A stretch of DNA of 64,000 nucleotides from NCBI RefSeq assembly GCF_028453695.1, contig NC_135782.1, positions 6,696,001 to 6,760,000 of the forward strand, read 5' to 3'. The notes below the pieces were generated by a model. The model worked only from the letters and a program-made list of their open reading frames with translations. It did not search any database and was not told the DNA's origin. Both the position numbers and the translations under genes were made by a program. This document shows positions 1 to 12,100 of this stretch, one piece after another (position 1 is the first letter of the stretch; the number at the start of each line of letters is the position of its first letter). The stretch is from Augochlora pura. Its lineage: Eukaryota > Arthropoda > Insecta > Hymenoptera > Halictidae.

Positions 1-3000
1 ACCGTTGCCCTGTCGACGTCGAACGAAGAAGATCCTTTACGTTATCACCTTCCGTACCCTTTCGCCTTCAACGGCGGCAGACCGTTCTCGCTAGAGAAAG
101 ACCCCATCACCGGCAAGATCGATTTTGAGAAAGCACCACCTGTGAAAGCTTTAAATTACACCACTCGTTACCAAGAGCACGCGAACGATGACGCACAGGT
201 CAACAAAGATTTTTCGAAAGAGCCTACCACGTATTTAAAGAAGAAGATTGAGAACAAGGAGTCGGTGGACGTCAGCCCTAACGAAATCAATCCCTATTCG
301 CCAAATTTTCATGATTTCCTTAATCTCCCTGTTCATTATTCGTCCGACGTCTACGCTAAAGACAAGTATCCTCTGATATCCAGTTCGTATGCAAACACCA
401 AGGTCCAAAGTGGCTCGAACAGTTACAGCACCTACAATCATAAACCTTATCATGGTGAAACTGTCCTCTATTATCCTACTAGGAAACCGTATGTGCCAAA
501 AACATCTACATCGACAACTACCATGGCTCCTAGAACCACGACGACGTCTACTACTCCTACTAGTACTACTACCACCACTACTACAACCACTACTACGACT
601 CCTAGACCGACGATAACTACAACAACTATTAGCACTTCTACCACTACTACTACAAAACCCCCGCCACGAACCACCGTTGTTCCCACATCTACAAAAGCAC
701 CCGCGATAACCACATGGAAACCTTCGATTACTACTCCTAAGCGATACATTGATCACTTGGATGATTATGAAGACATTCTGCCAATAGAGAAGTTACAGGT
801 TTCTATGTTTAATAATAATCATCAGCAAGGACAAAACAACATAGCCCATAATAGAGATCCACAAGTGAAACCTCCTGTACACCACGACGAATATATAGGT
901 GATTATGAGGATTACGAGATCGGTGAAGAAGACATGAAAGACTACAGTTCGATGAAGGAATCAACCAATGAAATTGTTACGGCTAGCACCTTGCCTGCTA
1001 CAGTGCCAACTGTTCATAACATGACAGTGACTGCTGGAACACCAGAAACCACTACAATTACAACAACAAGCACATCTATGTCACCATCAGCGGCACCATC
1101 TTCTATTTTCACGGTTTCTTCGCCAATGCCTCAAGAGAGTACATACCAAAGTAATTCATTGGCATTCCAACCGCGACCACAGCGTCCAGTGACTTCGATG
1201 CCTTTAGACAATGATCCTAGGCTCCCAATAACTTTTGAAAATGACCATAGGAGGCAAGGCGTGGCAGACAATGTTATCATTAATCAAAACTACAGGCCAA
1301 ATCCAATCATTAATCAAAGGCCAAACGGCTTAGGTGGAATCTTGGTGGAGAGTACCAGTAACATTGTCATACCGCCTGATCAAGACACAGTGTCTTTTGT
1401 GCTTGGTAACAGACAAAATGTCGAAGGTGGATACTATTCATTAGGAACGGCCATTGGAGAGAATCTTTATGGTGGTTCGTCGGGAATAGACGCTTCCTTC
1501 AGACCCCAATATGGTTCACCAATAGATAAGGGCAATTACGAGCCACAAATGCATCAGGGAAGCATTGGGCTACCTTCGGTATCCATAATCGATAATAATC
1601 CTATTTACGCCGCTCAAACGTGGAGACAACCAAATCCTTCTGCTCCACAAAAAACCAACAATGAAGTGGAACCATCAAGAACTCAGGGTACAGTTGTAAA
1701 AAGTACAGTGCTCATGGAACAGGCGGACGACAAGAAAGATGACAAAAATGTCAACTATGTTGTTTTTCCTAAAGACGAACCCAAACAACCTGTTGAAGAA
1801 CACATCGTGGTTATAAATGAGGCCGACGGAACTGTACACGAGATTACATCTTCTCCTACTACAAATAAACCTATCAGAGTAGAATTACCTGCATCCGACG
1901 AAGAACATTTGCCCCAGCTTTCAGAAAATTTGACCCCACCTGCGGAAAGACCGAGACCTCCATCCCAGTTTTATTATCATTATCATCATGGTGGTACAGT
2001 AAGGCCTGATCATCCAAGACCGCAAAGGCTACCATTACCGCCTCGTGGGAAGCAGCCATCGATGCCACCTCCTTCAGACCTAGCAATTAGGAGACGACCT
2101 TATCCTGACTCCAACTTGCCAAATATTTTGCCACAGTTCAGACCTAATGCGAAAACATCTCATGGACATCGTGGCTCGGAATCTATTGGTACTATTCCGG
2201 CTGGACCATCTTACCCAACGAGGGTAAGGCAACCTGTGCAGGTTCATCCTCCCACAAGAAGACCTCTGCCTCCGCCACCATCTTATCTTCAGAGACTGAA
2301 TCCTCCACCACCGCCGATTCATGCACTTAGAGTTGCCGGTGCAGCTTCCACAAAATCTGAGAGTGTCGTTCCGCCTAGGGATCCGGAATCCACGGTCATG
2401 AGATTTCGTCTCCCAGCGGTATCAGCCACCTCTAGAGGGGAGGAGGAGGTTAAATCACTTCAGAGACTGTCCAGTCAGAAATTGCGGTTGGAAGAGGAGG
2501 AAAGATCAGAACGTTACTCGGAAGAACCACCCCAGGTGCCACCCAGACCGCCTTTGTTTCCAAAACGTAGGACGGCTGACTCGCCACATGTTGCCACCCT
2601 TCAAATGATTCAACAACATGGGACATTTGAAGAAGACAACGCAGAGATGTCAAGTCTACCGCCCAGTGCTACAAGCGTGAACGATGAATCGGGCGAGATT
2701 GTGACCGATCAGGAGGCAGACAGAAGGAAGTTCGATACGAGGAAGACAATGGCCGAGCCTCCGGTTTACGTAGTATACCCCGTGAATACTGCAGTGAATA
2801 TACATCCTGACGATTCCAGAGAGAAAGATGAAAGTGTGGTCGTAGGAACTCGTGGTCCTCACAGACCTCTTCCACCAGAAACGCTCCTCCAGGACAACGA
2901 AGATCAGGAAATGAATGAAGAACAGAGTCCTCCAATTCATAGTTTATTCAGTGGACGACCAGTTGTCTCAGACTTCCCTTATCCCTTAGAGCGCCCTGAT

Positions 3001-3702
3001 CCTTCTATTCTTGCGAATGGAATGAGGGAAACTCCTATATTGGTTCCTAGTGATCAGCGCCAAGAAGAAGAACCTGTAAAAGAGAACAGCGAAGAGAAGG
3101 ATGACAAAGACTCTAGCGTAAATGTTATACCCTACTTACAAGACTTCCTTCCTTTCCCTGCAAGAAAGAATGATGTCATCTCAGCCACACTCCATAGGCT
3201 ACCATCTTCGCCATCTTCTACGCCCATTGCTTTTGTCTATACGCCAACAGCTCATGCCTCTCACCGTATTGACGTTGATGTACGAGACGAAGACAGCTCG
3301 AAGGTTGATAATAACGAACAGAAGCCTGTTTTGTTGCCTTCTCAACAACCATCCAGTTCTTCCAGTTCGGCACCTTCTCCGCAAAATTTCATGGCACCGT
3401 TCGTTGCTAGCGTCAGCGCTGAAGCACCCTCTAAGAATGGCTGGAGCGTTGTCGTCGTAGAACCTACTCTAAATAGAAAATCGGATGATGATCACGACTC
3501 TTCTGAAAATACTTCTAATGCAGAAGAGACGCAGACAGAGAAAAACGAGTTCGATCCAGAGAACTTCAAGCCTCAGTTATTTGGTGGGTTCAAACCAATT
3601 TACGAGTTTCCTACAGAAGACGTAGACAGGCTAGAACGAAGAGAGCCCAGTGAAGTGAATTCAGAGGCACAAGTTCAGGAGTCTACTGGTTCAGTTGTTT
3701 GA
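1..3702 (+). CDS. Thr/Pro-rich mucin-like protein, terminal exon (5' partial)
   Basis: The frame is open from base 1 to the TGA at 3700-3702 (about 1233 codons), so this is the last coding exon of a gene starting upstream; no start codon is assigned. I do not recognise the family. From the 5' end the fragment has a short acidic/aromatic part, then a dense Thr/Pro/Ser tract encoded at about 500-730 (runs of Thr, typical of O-glycosylated mucin stalks). Next come acidic tyrosine clusters (DDYEDI near 760, GDYEDYEIGEED near 900), which resemble tyrosine-sulfation sites. Then follow long Pro/Gln-rich disordered stretches, a Tyr/His patch (YYHYHH, near 1975) and polyproline (near 2270-2310). No cysteine-rich domain or membrane segment is visible. 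An extracellular-matrix or cuticle-associated mucin is the likely class, by composition only. Overlapping reading frames on the other strand are shadows of this exon. Confidence 0.8.
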   Translation, partial: TVALSTSNEEDPLRYHLPYPFAFNGGRPFSLEKDPITGKIDFEKAPPVKALNYTTRYQEHANDDAQVNKDFSKEPTTYLKKKIENKESVDVSPNEINPYSPNFHDFLNLPVHYSSDVYAKDKYPLISSSYANTKVQSGSNSYSTYNHKPYHGETVLYYPTRKPYVPKTSTSTTTMAPRTTTTSTTPTSTTTTTTTTTTTTPRPTITTTTISTSTTTTTKPPPRTTVVPTSTKAPAITTWKPSITTPKRYIDHLDDYEDILPIEKLQVSMFNNNHQQGQNNIAHNRDPQVKPPVHHDEYIGDYEDYEIGEEDMKDYSSMKESTNEIVTASTLPATVPTVHNMTVTAGTPETTTITTTSTSMSPSAAPSSIFTVSSPMPQESTYQSNSLAFQPRPQRPVTSMPLDNDPRLPITFENDHRRQGVADNVIINQNYRPNPIINQRPNGLGGILVESTSNIVIPPDQDTVSFVLGNRQNVEGGYYSLGTAIGENLYGGSSGIDASFRPQYGSPIDKGNYEPQMHQGSIGLPSVSIIDNNPIYAAQTWRQPNPSAPQKTNNEVEPSRTQGTVVKSTVLMEQADDKKDDKNVNYVVFPKDEPKQPVEEHIVVINEADGTVHEITSSPTTNKPIRVELPASDEEHLPQLSENLTPPAERPRPPSQFYYHYHHGGTVRPDHPRPQRLPLPPRGKQPSMPPPSDLAIRRRPYPDSNLPNILPQFRPNAKTSHGHRGSESIGTIPAGPSYPTRVRQPVQVHPPTRRPLPPPPSYLQRLNPPPPPIHALRVAGAASTKSESVVPPRDPESTVMRFRLPAVSATSRGEEEVKSLQRLSSQKLRLEEEERSERYSEEPPQVPPRPPLFPKRRTADSPHVATLQMIQQHGTFEEDNAEMSSLPPSATSVNDESGEIVTDQEADRRKFDTRKTMAEPPVYVVYPVNTAVNIHPDDSREKDESVVVGTRGPHRPLPPETLLQDNEDQEMNEEQSPPIHSLFSGRPVVSDFPYPLERPDPSILANGMRETPILVPSDQRQEEEPVKENSEEKDDKDSSVNVIPYLQDFLPFPARKNDVISATLHRLPSSPSSTPIAFVYTPTAHASHRIDVDVRDEDSSKVDNNEQKPVLLPSQQPSSSSSSAPSPQNFMAPFVASVSAEAPSKNGWSVVVVEPTLNRKSDDDHDSSENTSNAEETQTEKNEFDPENFKPQLFGGFKPIYEFPTEDVDRLERREPSEVNSEAQVQESTGSVV

Positions 3703-4524
3703 TGAAGGAATAGGTTTAATGACTAGAAAATATGCTATTTAAATGAGAATACCTAAGCTTCGAGTATTTTGTTGTCACAGCGTCCCTTTTGGCATTATCA
3801 GCCTCTGACTCAGAAAATAAGGTTTTGATAGACATCATAAACAATTTTTGGAGTACAAGGGTTGCGTTAGTATTTGTGATGTACAAAAGGATAATGCTAA
3901 TTGGAACGCTTAAAAGCAAGGAAGAAAAAAAGAAGGGAAACTAAATATCTCGAAACTTTGCGCGTTGGTGATTGGGAAGGTTTGTTGTCTTCGCGGGGAT
4001 CAAAGTTAATTATACAAGTCTGAATGTCAAGCATTTTTTGAAGAATCGAACTGATTGAATTGAGACAGAACGATTAAATGTAACGCGGTGCAAGTTATTC
4101 TATTACACTAAATATTATTTACTAAAACAAAAATGAGTCATTGGAACTATGCACATAATTTAATATAACATAAAGCAACAAACTTTAGTTGAATACAACA
4201 TTATGTGAACAAGGAGAAGTATTCTTGTACGACAATACTTGCACCTCTTTGCATGTAATCGTCTTTAACATAATCGAAAACGCAACAAATAATCATCGTA
4301 CCAAGAAATCGTTATATTTACATTAATTCATTTGCTTTAATCATACGTTACATAATAATTTATAAAACATCATCCAAGTACACGTTGTCATTTTTTTGTA
4401 CATGTCAATTCGTATTTATACTTTACGCATTTTCGCACGTTAGCAAGTGCGAACGATGTAAATTAAACTATTTATTTTATTGCAAACTTGTTGACGATTG
4501 CACTTATATAATAAGTATTTATGC

Positions 4525-4530
4525 AATAAA
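4525..4530 (+). promoter_or_regulatory. Poly(A) signal AATAAA of the mucin-like gene
   Basis: AATAAA, about 820 bases after the stop codon and followed at 4549-4558 by a T/G-rich stretch (TTTGTGTCT) suitable as a downstream element. Other AT-rich hexamers lie nearby, so the used site is inferred. Confidence 0.5.
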
Positions 4531-4560
4531 TCATTCTTAAATTATTTGCTTTGTGTCTAC

Positions 4561-4566
4561 TTTATT
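4561..4566 (-). promoter_or_regulatory. Poly(A) signal AATAAA of intersectin (minus strand)
   Basis: TTTATT on the plus strand reads AATAAA on the minus strand, about 480 bases after the intersectin stop codon. Further minus-strand AATAAA copies occur at 4471-4481. If this one is used, the cleavage site falls next to that of the facing gene. Confidence 0.45.
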
Positions 4567-5049
4567 CATATTAATGCCCTCTTAAATATTCCACGTTTTG
4601 TTGTATAACATTTAATACAAAAAATAAATGCTTTCTCATTATATACTGACATTGTTACGATAACAATATATCTATTTGTAAAATAACAGATACTACATTT
4701 GTATAAAAATGTCTTATATAATACTGTAGATTGACAAGAATTTAAATAGCTACTTCTAAGGAAAACTGAACGTAAACGATTCATTCTTATGATATGTATA
4801 TAAAAAGTATGAAAAATTAACAAAAATATTTGTGTAATAAATAAATTCTAATGATTGCATCAGATACGAGTTCCATATAATAAAGATTATATCAGGTAAT
4901 CCTTACTTATCAAGTCTTATAGCGTATAATAAATACTCTTGTATAAAAATGGTCCTCTATCTGTTAATATCAATTACCTCTATCTAGCACAATTGTTTAA
5001 CTAGCCTTAAAGTAAACAAATTTTGTTATGCATGAACACATTATTTAAA

Positions 5050-6183
5050 TTAACTTGGTCTCGCACCTATGAACGTAATACCCTTCTTCCGATGACCAAA
5101 TAGCCGTAAATCCAGTTTTAATACTACAATGCCTTTCTCAACTTCATGTAAACGAATCCGTTTTTGGATTGGACCACACGAATCTCTGCTATCTCTCATG
5201 ATATCTGCAACCCTAATCTCTGCTCGACCCAAAAATTCTGTAAAGGGTATTAATTAATGTATTGCTTTTTATATTCTATCACGTATACTTTCTTAATTAT
5301 TCTTATCAATTATTTATGAATTTAGTTTTACCATCAGGACTGTAATAGCCTTTATCAAATACAGTTATACATAGAGTATCTTCAAGCACATCCTTTACTT
5401 GGAATTGCATTGATGCATCCCATAGAGGACAATCTGTTCCTGATACAACACCCGTTCTCTCTTCTTGTGAACCCATACTAACTTTGCAGAATGTACTGCA
5501 TTTTCCTGAGGATATTATGTCATTAAGTTTTCTTCAAATTTATTTTATTTACAATGTTAATGTAAAAAATTAAGTCTTGTCGTGTACAACAAGCATAGCT
5601 CTATTATTACGTTCACAGACAGTGTATTATGTATTGCAATTTTATTACATTCATTAATTTTATATTACTAAAGTGGTATTATCTATGATTTCACTACAAA
5701 TTACAGTGCATTGGAGTTAACTTTAAATGTTGCAGAAATAGAAAAGCAAGTTATTTCAACACACCTCAATTGTTAAATTGCAAACTACACGCAAGCAGAA
5801 TATTTTACCTTTTTTGGATATCATAATATCTTCAGCTTCTACAACTACTAACGAAAGTTTACCCTGAGGTGGTCTCCTGCGAACTATAATCATGCCAGGT
5901 ATTTGTTAGTAAAAAGTAAATCATGCAGTTAGATGGTGATGGGATGATTATAGAAATTTTTAATGATATTTCTTCTGGTAGATGGGTCCATTCTTGTTCC
6001 TTTTGTTACATGCTTATAAAGAAAAGAATTAAGGAGACCAAACAGCTATAAGCAAGCAAGTAGTGCATACGCAAAGAAGGAACACCCTAAGCACACTCGT
6101 TGGCTTACCAGGTGTCGTCTTCAAATTGAAACCTTGCAGAACTGTAACGAGTATTCTGCCACACGCTCCAAATTGTGCCAACT
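5050..6183 (-). CDS. Intersectin exons 32-35: C2 domain and C-terminus
   Basis: Exons 6109-6183 (GRILVTVLQGFNL), 5809-5883 (GKLSLVVVEAEDI), 5332-5505 (FCKVSMGSQEER, LCITVFDKGYYSPD) and 5050-5237 (EFLGRAEIRVADIM, LHEVEKGIVVLKLDLRLF) form the terminal C2 domain. The protein ends GARPS before TAA at 5050-5052. The two segments GRILVTVLQG and GKLSLVVVEAED look alike and lie on adjacent 75-base exons. Splice phases fit both in one transcript, but the similarity also allows mutually exclusive use. Confidence 0.88.
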
Positions 6184-9100
6184 CTGTTCATTTACACATA
6201 GTACGTATTACTATACCTCGAATTATTTATAACGAAGTACTGATAAATAATGAAACGTCCATTTTTCCACTCGAGATTAATTTGCATACAGATATTATTA
6301 TGCAAGAACATATAAATCATACAATCGCAAACAAGAATATTTGTAAATGATATATTGTAACACTCACTTGATTTTTGTCTCTGTAAACGATTTTTTTCGT
6401 TTTCTAAGAACATTTTTCTTGCCTCCGTGATTCTTCTAGTCCATAAAGAACATTCACCTGGGGATGGGGCTAATAATATTATTGGCTTCTTCTGGTCTCT
6501 CAATCTGAGCATTTTCGTTGAGTTTTCTGTACTCTCACCCCAGCTTAAACTATTAACGCTTCCATTTGTGTCTGAGTCTCCTAAGAATGACAATTCATTT
6601 AAAAATATTGGCTGTAAAATAAAAACATTTCAGTTAACACGTACATATTGTTAAAACATTATTGATGACGGTATTTAGTACCTTTCTATACATCTTGAAC
6701 TTCTGATGCTCGTTTCTTTCAAATGAGAATTGCTGACCACTGGGAAAAGATTTTTTGGGAAGAGTTGGTTGAGCAAACAATAAAAAGTCGTTTGTGAGAA
6801 ATCCAACAAGTTCCTTTCCACTTTTCGCCTAACACGTATATATTTGTCAAATAAATTTCCTTCATTTAAAAATACATATCTTCTGCTTTACACTACCTTA
6901 TGAAGGATGCCAAAGTGTAGAAGCTTTCGTGGACCTAAGGAATTAGTTATAGAATTAAAGATAAGTTGTTCCTCAAGACCGTCGCAAGCCACATGCGTTT
7001 GTAACCATTCTAATCTATCACTGTTCTCTTTTTCTCTAACTCCCTCGTTCACCTGAGTACAAAATTCTTCTGCCTTAGCCAATGCTTCTTGAAGATACTG
7101 TCTGTCAGGGTGATTCGCTGCAGTGTGTTCTAAAATCTAAAATAATTACGTTTAACATACAAGGCATGCCCCAACACATAATAAATATTTTGAAAGATGA
7201 TTATATAAAGTAAAAGAATTTAAAATAAAATATTTAGTACAAGTAGTAAAGTGTCTTGTCTATAATATCTAATAGAAAATGAAAATCAATATAACAAAAA
7301 GATAGTTTACTTTGCCAATGATTAAAGGATACTTTGTTATCCTTTGCATAGGCTTGATTAAAAAAGAACTTAGAGGCATTCCTTTTGTTCGGGGATCTTG
7401 TTGGCAGGTGTGTGCCACTTCAACAAATTCTGGTACAGTTTCAGTCAATCGTTGAAGATATACGGCAGCAGATATTTGACAACTGCAGAATCTAATATAA
7501 GCTGACATTCTAGGTATCTAAAACACAGAACATATGCTATTAGAAGTACAAAATTGTAACATAAAAATTAAAACTGCTTACATTTTCACATAGGATATCA
7601 CCGATCATTCTTACAACTCCTCCTTCGCTATTATCTCGTCGTATCCTCAGTGTTCTATAAAAAATATAAAAATTATTATATCAAAAATTATTATTAACTT
7701 CATGATTTGCTAAAAAAACACTACCTTAAGAAATTGTCGTTGCAGGCAATGATATCTCTCCAATTAACAAATATTTTGTCCACTTCGTCCACAGTTAAAA
7801 CTAAACTTTCAATAAGAGGTTTCTCAAACACCTGCAAACAGACTTAATTTATCATGCTATTTATTCAGATATAAATATGAATGTAAGAAATGAAATAATT
7901 TTTAAATACCTCATGAACAAGTCTCATATCTTCTATATAAGCTTGTTCAGTTGTAATAAGTTCTTTGATGTATTCTTGACGTTTTCTTTCAATTGCATCC
8001 AACCCAGACGTTAGGTCAGTTGTCATCTCATTTACTACACATAAAATGTATGAACAAATACTGTATAATAATGTATGAACAAATTGTTTATTGTACTTAT
8101 ATTACTCCTCGTTTTTAATTTATTATTATTAATCACGAAAAAGGAACTAATAAATAAATTATAGCATATTTTCAGTTAAAAAAAGAACGTATTCTCGGAA
8201 TTTAACATAATAAAAAATTGTTATGTTTCGATTTGAAATAACATTGTTGATATTTAAGTTAGTATTTAGGTATTGCCAAATAATAGAGAGTCGTCGTAGA
8301 CAACGATACTTTACAACGGACAGATACTTTATTTCAATCAGCAGTTTTGCGAACACGTTTGTATATGTATGGATATGTGTACATATGTATAAGAACGGCG
8401 TGTATATGCATACGTGTAAAGATCCAGAGTATATTCACATGAAATGTGAACAAAAATCTGATAATAAATACACAACGATCTGAACTTGTTCTCACACTCG
8501 TACAGTGTTCCTTCACTCACGAGTACATCACACACAATTGAGATTCATAATGAGATTCGACATTACAACAAACAAACAATATTGATATTTTTGCAAATAG
8601 TAACAATCTTAAGGATTAGCACTACACAAGTATTTTGTCTAAGTGTAACCAGTTGCATAACTTGCTTTACACAATTATCAACATGTTTAGATAAAGATTA
8701 CAAGATTACAGGCGCATCTAGAATATTTAATATTAAGCACACAATGTTTTTCATATGACCAGGCATATTTATACACCTTTCTTGCAAAGACTCATATAGA
8801 ACGTGTAAAAGGATCAACCAGTGTATAAATATGCTGGTCTACTGTGCGCTTGGTTCTTGCAGTTATTCGAAACTAGTTATTCCATCAAGTTCCTGATACA
8901 GTAAATGGAATGAAATCTAAGTGAACATAAAAACGTTCACTAATTTAATTGTTCTACTAAATACAGTTAACGATTTTGATCGAAGATTTAAAATTATAAA
9001 ACAATAGAGTATTAAAATAATTTACAGTTTCATCCACCATACTCATTGATTTTAACAGAAACAATAAATTAGATCGACAATAATTCTATAAAACAATAAC

Positions 9101-12100
9101 ACAAGATTTAAGTATCTCAACATCGAGACTTACTATATTATGTCCATAAAGATAAATAATAAAGGTAAAAGAAAATCTGCCATTAAATATAACATGACAA
9201 GATACACTACATATACATGATTATAAACTATCATATTCAGGAATAAATTGATGGAAAAACTGGCTTACGATAATGTAACATTACTTAACAAATCATTCCC
9301 ACCAGTGGTAATAATAATTATCTATACCTTTATGATTGTTATTACTGATATTTTAATGATGATTTAGGCTCTATAATAGAAGGCTGCGAAGAAGGAGCAC
9401 ATCATCTCTTTCATTGTGTATTACTTAGACGAATTAAAGAGAAACAAATAATAACTATGTATAGAATAAATAAATAGGAACAACAGATTTGGTTAAACAC
9501 GTTGAATTTAAAAGAGAATAATGATTCTCTTAGCTAATTCTAGGCATATTATCTCTTTTTTAACTGCTATGTTTACAATAAAATTTTGAATTTAAACAGA
9601 AAACTATATTAAACTTCATAATCGATCAATATTTCGAGACCGAATGAGCATTGTTTATATGATATAACATTCTTCTCATCTGTCCGCATGGTGAAATGAA
9701 ATTTCGACCAGAATATTCAGCTAGTGATTCAACAACTCCTTCTCCCTTTACATTGAAGGCAAGCAGAAAAATGATGCTCATATGCTCATACTTTAAATTG
9801 CTATGAAACCTTTGCACTAGGCCTTGGCGCAGTAGAGTAACTGTGCAAACCATCCGTATTGCGCACCAAATGATATGCTATGCTGCTTATATAAAAAAAG
9901 GAAGGGCAGTATTAAAGATTTTTTAATGTTAACATTTTCTACAAAGGGCACTGGTTACCAAGAGCCGGAATAATTATTAACAACCAGCATAACTATCTTT
10001 CTAACTGGCCTAACACTTTAAGCCCGACATCAGTGACTTTTAAAAACAATTTATTTTTATTACAGAGATAGCTTTTTCGTACGTTTTTATTTACACATAA
10101 AGCCGCTCAAATGTTTTTAAACCTATAGACTAGTGTGAATGTTTTACAGATACATAGTTAAATATTTATTGTCATTGCTTCTAGTAAAAAGTACTTCCAT
10201 TTACTACAGATCTATCATCAAATATAACAGCTTTTTTTTTTACTAAAATTATTTATTAAATTTGTTATAAAACAAAAAAAAAACAAAATTATTTATTTAA
10301 AAAATGAAGTTTCGGGCTAAAAGTGCTAGTACGAATGAAAGCTGCAGTTAACTTGTTCTAAAAATAGAATGTTTCAAACGAATTTACACTTCATTAAAAT
10401 ATTAAGCATTGATGGTACTAGATATTATTCTAAGTAGACAAAGAAATCATATTTGCCTCGACTTTGGAGTTTTTGGATCAAAGTAGAGGGTTGAGGTAGA
10501 ATTTGGTGCACATGTCAGGTGGTCGTAATGATATTTACGATATAACTTTTTTTTCATTTCCATTTTAAATATTTAGCGCTCTTGTATACGCATAGGTTTA
10601 TAAATACTGCACAATAATATCCGCATTGAAACCGTACATAGAGGTTCAATAGCTTTAAGTATAATGGTCGATGAGACGCATGGTAACAATTTTAATGACA
10701 ATGAAAACAAAGGAACGAGTAGGATCCCGTACCAGAGGGAAAAGGCTTGCATGTAATTCAATGTAATATAGAAATGAAGAACCAGCCCTGAGTCTTTCTC
10801 TCTTTTTTTTTCTCTCATTTCTATGCTCACTGTCTCCGGCGACGAGACTTGTCGGTTGCAACACGTTGTGCTGAGCGTAGAGTCTGCTATCATTCTTATT
10901 GCACTTCTGATGTTTTTATTTTAGCCTGCAATGTTGCGGTGCTGCTCTGCTATCCTTTATGCTGCATGTTAAGCAGAGGCGAAAGATAACAATTAGTAAA
11001 AAGGATTTGTTGACTCAAGAAATCGTATCAAATGAAAGTTTGAATTGCTTGAAGTAGCTATTTCATTTTGTAATAGTAGCAATACAACAGACTAGTTCTC
11101 AAATATTTTGCAAAAGCAAATGAATGATAAATAATATAGTACGGTTACAAATAATTTAAATGTTATTAACGCTAATTACACTTACTGTTAATGTAAAATA
11201 AAACTTGTACGAATTGTTATCAAGATAATTGATACAGAAACTGTGATTTATAAGCTGCTAAAGCAAATATAAACATTGAAAATAATAATATTACGTATCT
11301 TTCTTAGCAGAAATGTGTAACAAAATATAAAATAAATATATTTTTCTATTGAATATGTGTAATAGAATAAATGAATAATTGCTTTATGATAGAACGAAAC
11401 AGCTACCTCAAACGGACAGACGGACGGACAGGCAGGCATGCAGGCAGACAGGCAGGCTGTATGATAGAGAAAGTATTCTGCTCTATAATAATTTATACCT
11501 CAAACTATCAATAATGAAGAGATCAGAAATGAAGTAAAAATTACTGTACATTGAACATGTACCATTTTTCCAAGCCAATGTGCTAATTATAATGCAGCCA
11601 TATCAGAGCAGGAAGCACACACAACACCTGTTGTGACTAATAAACTCTAAAGAACGCATTGTGTTTATACAACTATCACCAATCTTGACATAGTAATTCT
11701 TATGTATCATAGCAGTAGTCAAGGTTTACATTCAGCGTAAGAACTGAAAGCTTTACAGTTCAATGTGTTTGGTAACAATACTCCTAATTATGCCTGTAAT
11801 CTATAAGTTCCTTAAATAAAAAAGCAACTATTCGGATACGAATACTATAAATACGAGTAATATGTTTATAATCACATTAAGGCGAGTATGGAATGCGATA
11901 CATTTAACTAATACTATAATAGTTTTGTCATATATGTATTAGAAAATTATTATTTATCAAGTCTTATTAAACGACCGTCGTAAAAAATAAGAAATTATAC
12001 AATCAACATTTTTATTTATACAATGTCAATTGTCATCAACATTGTCAAATACTGATCAAAATTAAACCTGACGGTCGTCCGTCTATCCGTATACCACAGA

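Larger units (their letters stand above)
3703..5049. other. Convergent 3' UTRs of the mucin-like gene and intersectin
   Basis: AT-rich non-coding DNA between two stop codons that face each other. The plus-strand 3' UTR would run from 3703 to about 4545 and the intersectin 3' UTR from 5049 down to about 4545. Poly(A) signals on the two strands sit 30 bases apart (4525-4530 and 4561-4566). Short frames inside are AT-rich and not credible genes. Confidence 0.6.

Noticed and set aside
235..756. Long open frames on the minus strand opposite the mucin-like exon
   Set aside because: They are low-complexity shadows of the Thr/Pro codon repeats on the plus strand; no independent start, domain or splice structure.
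9626..9853. Minus-strand frame of 75 codons inside the large intersectin intron
   Set aside because: No family resemblance, no fitting splice sites and AT-rich codons.
10780..10830. CT-rich run resembling the insect miR-14 sequence
   Set aside because: Similarity is limited to a pyrimidine-rich stretch; no hairpin partner was found.
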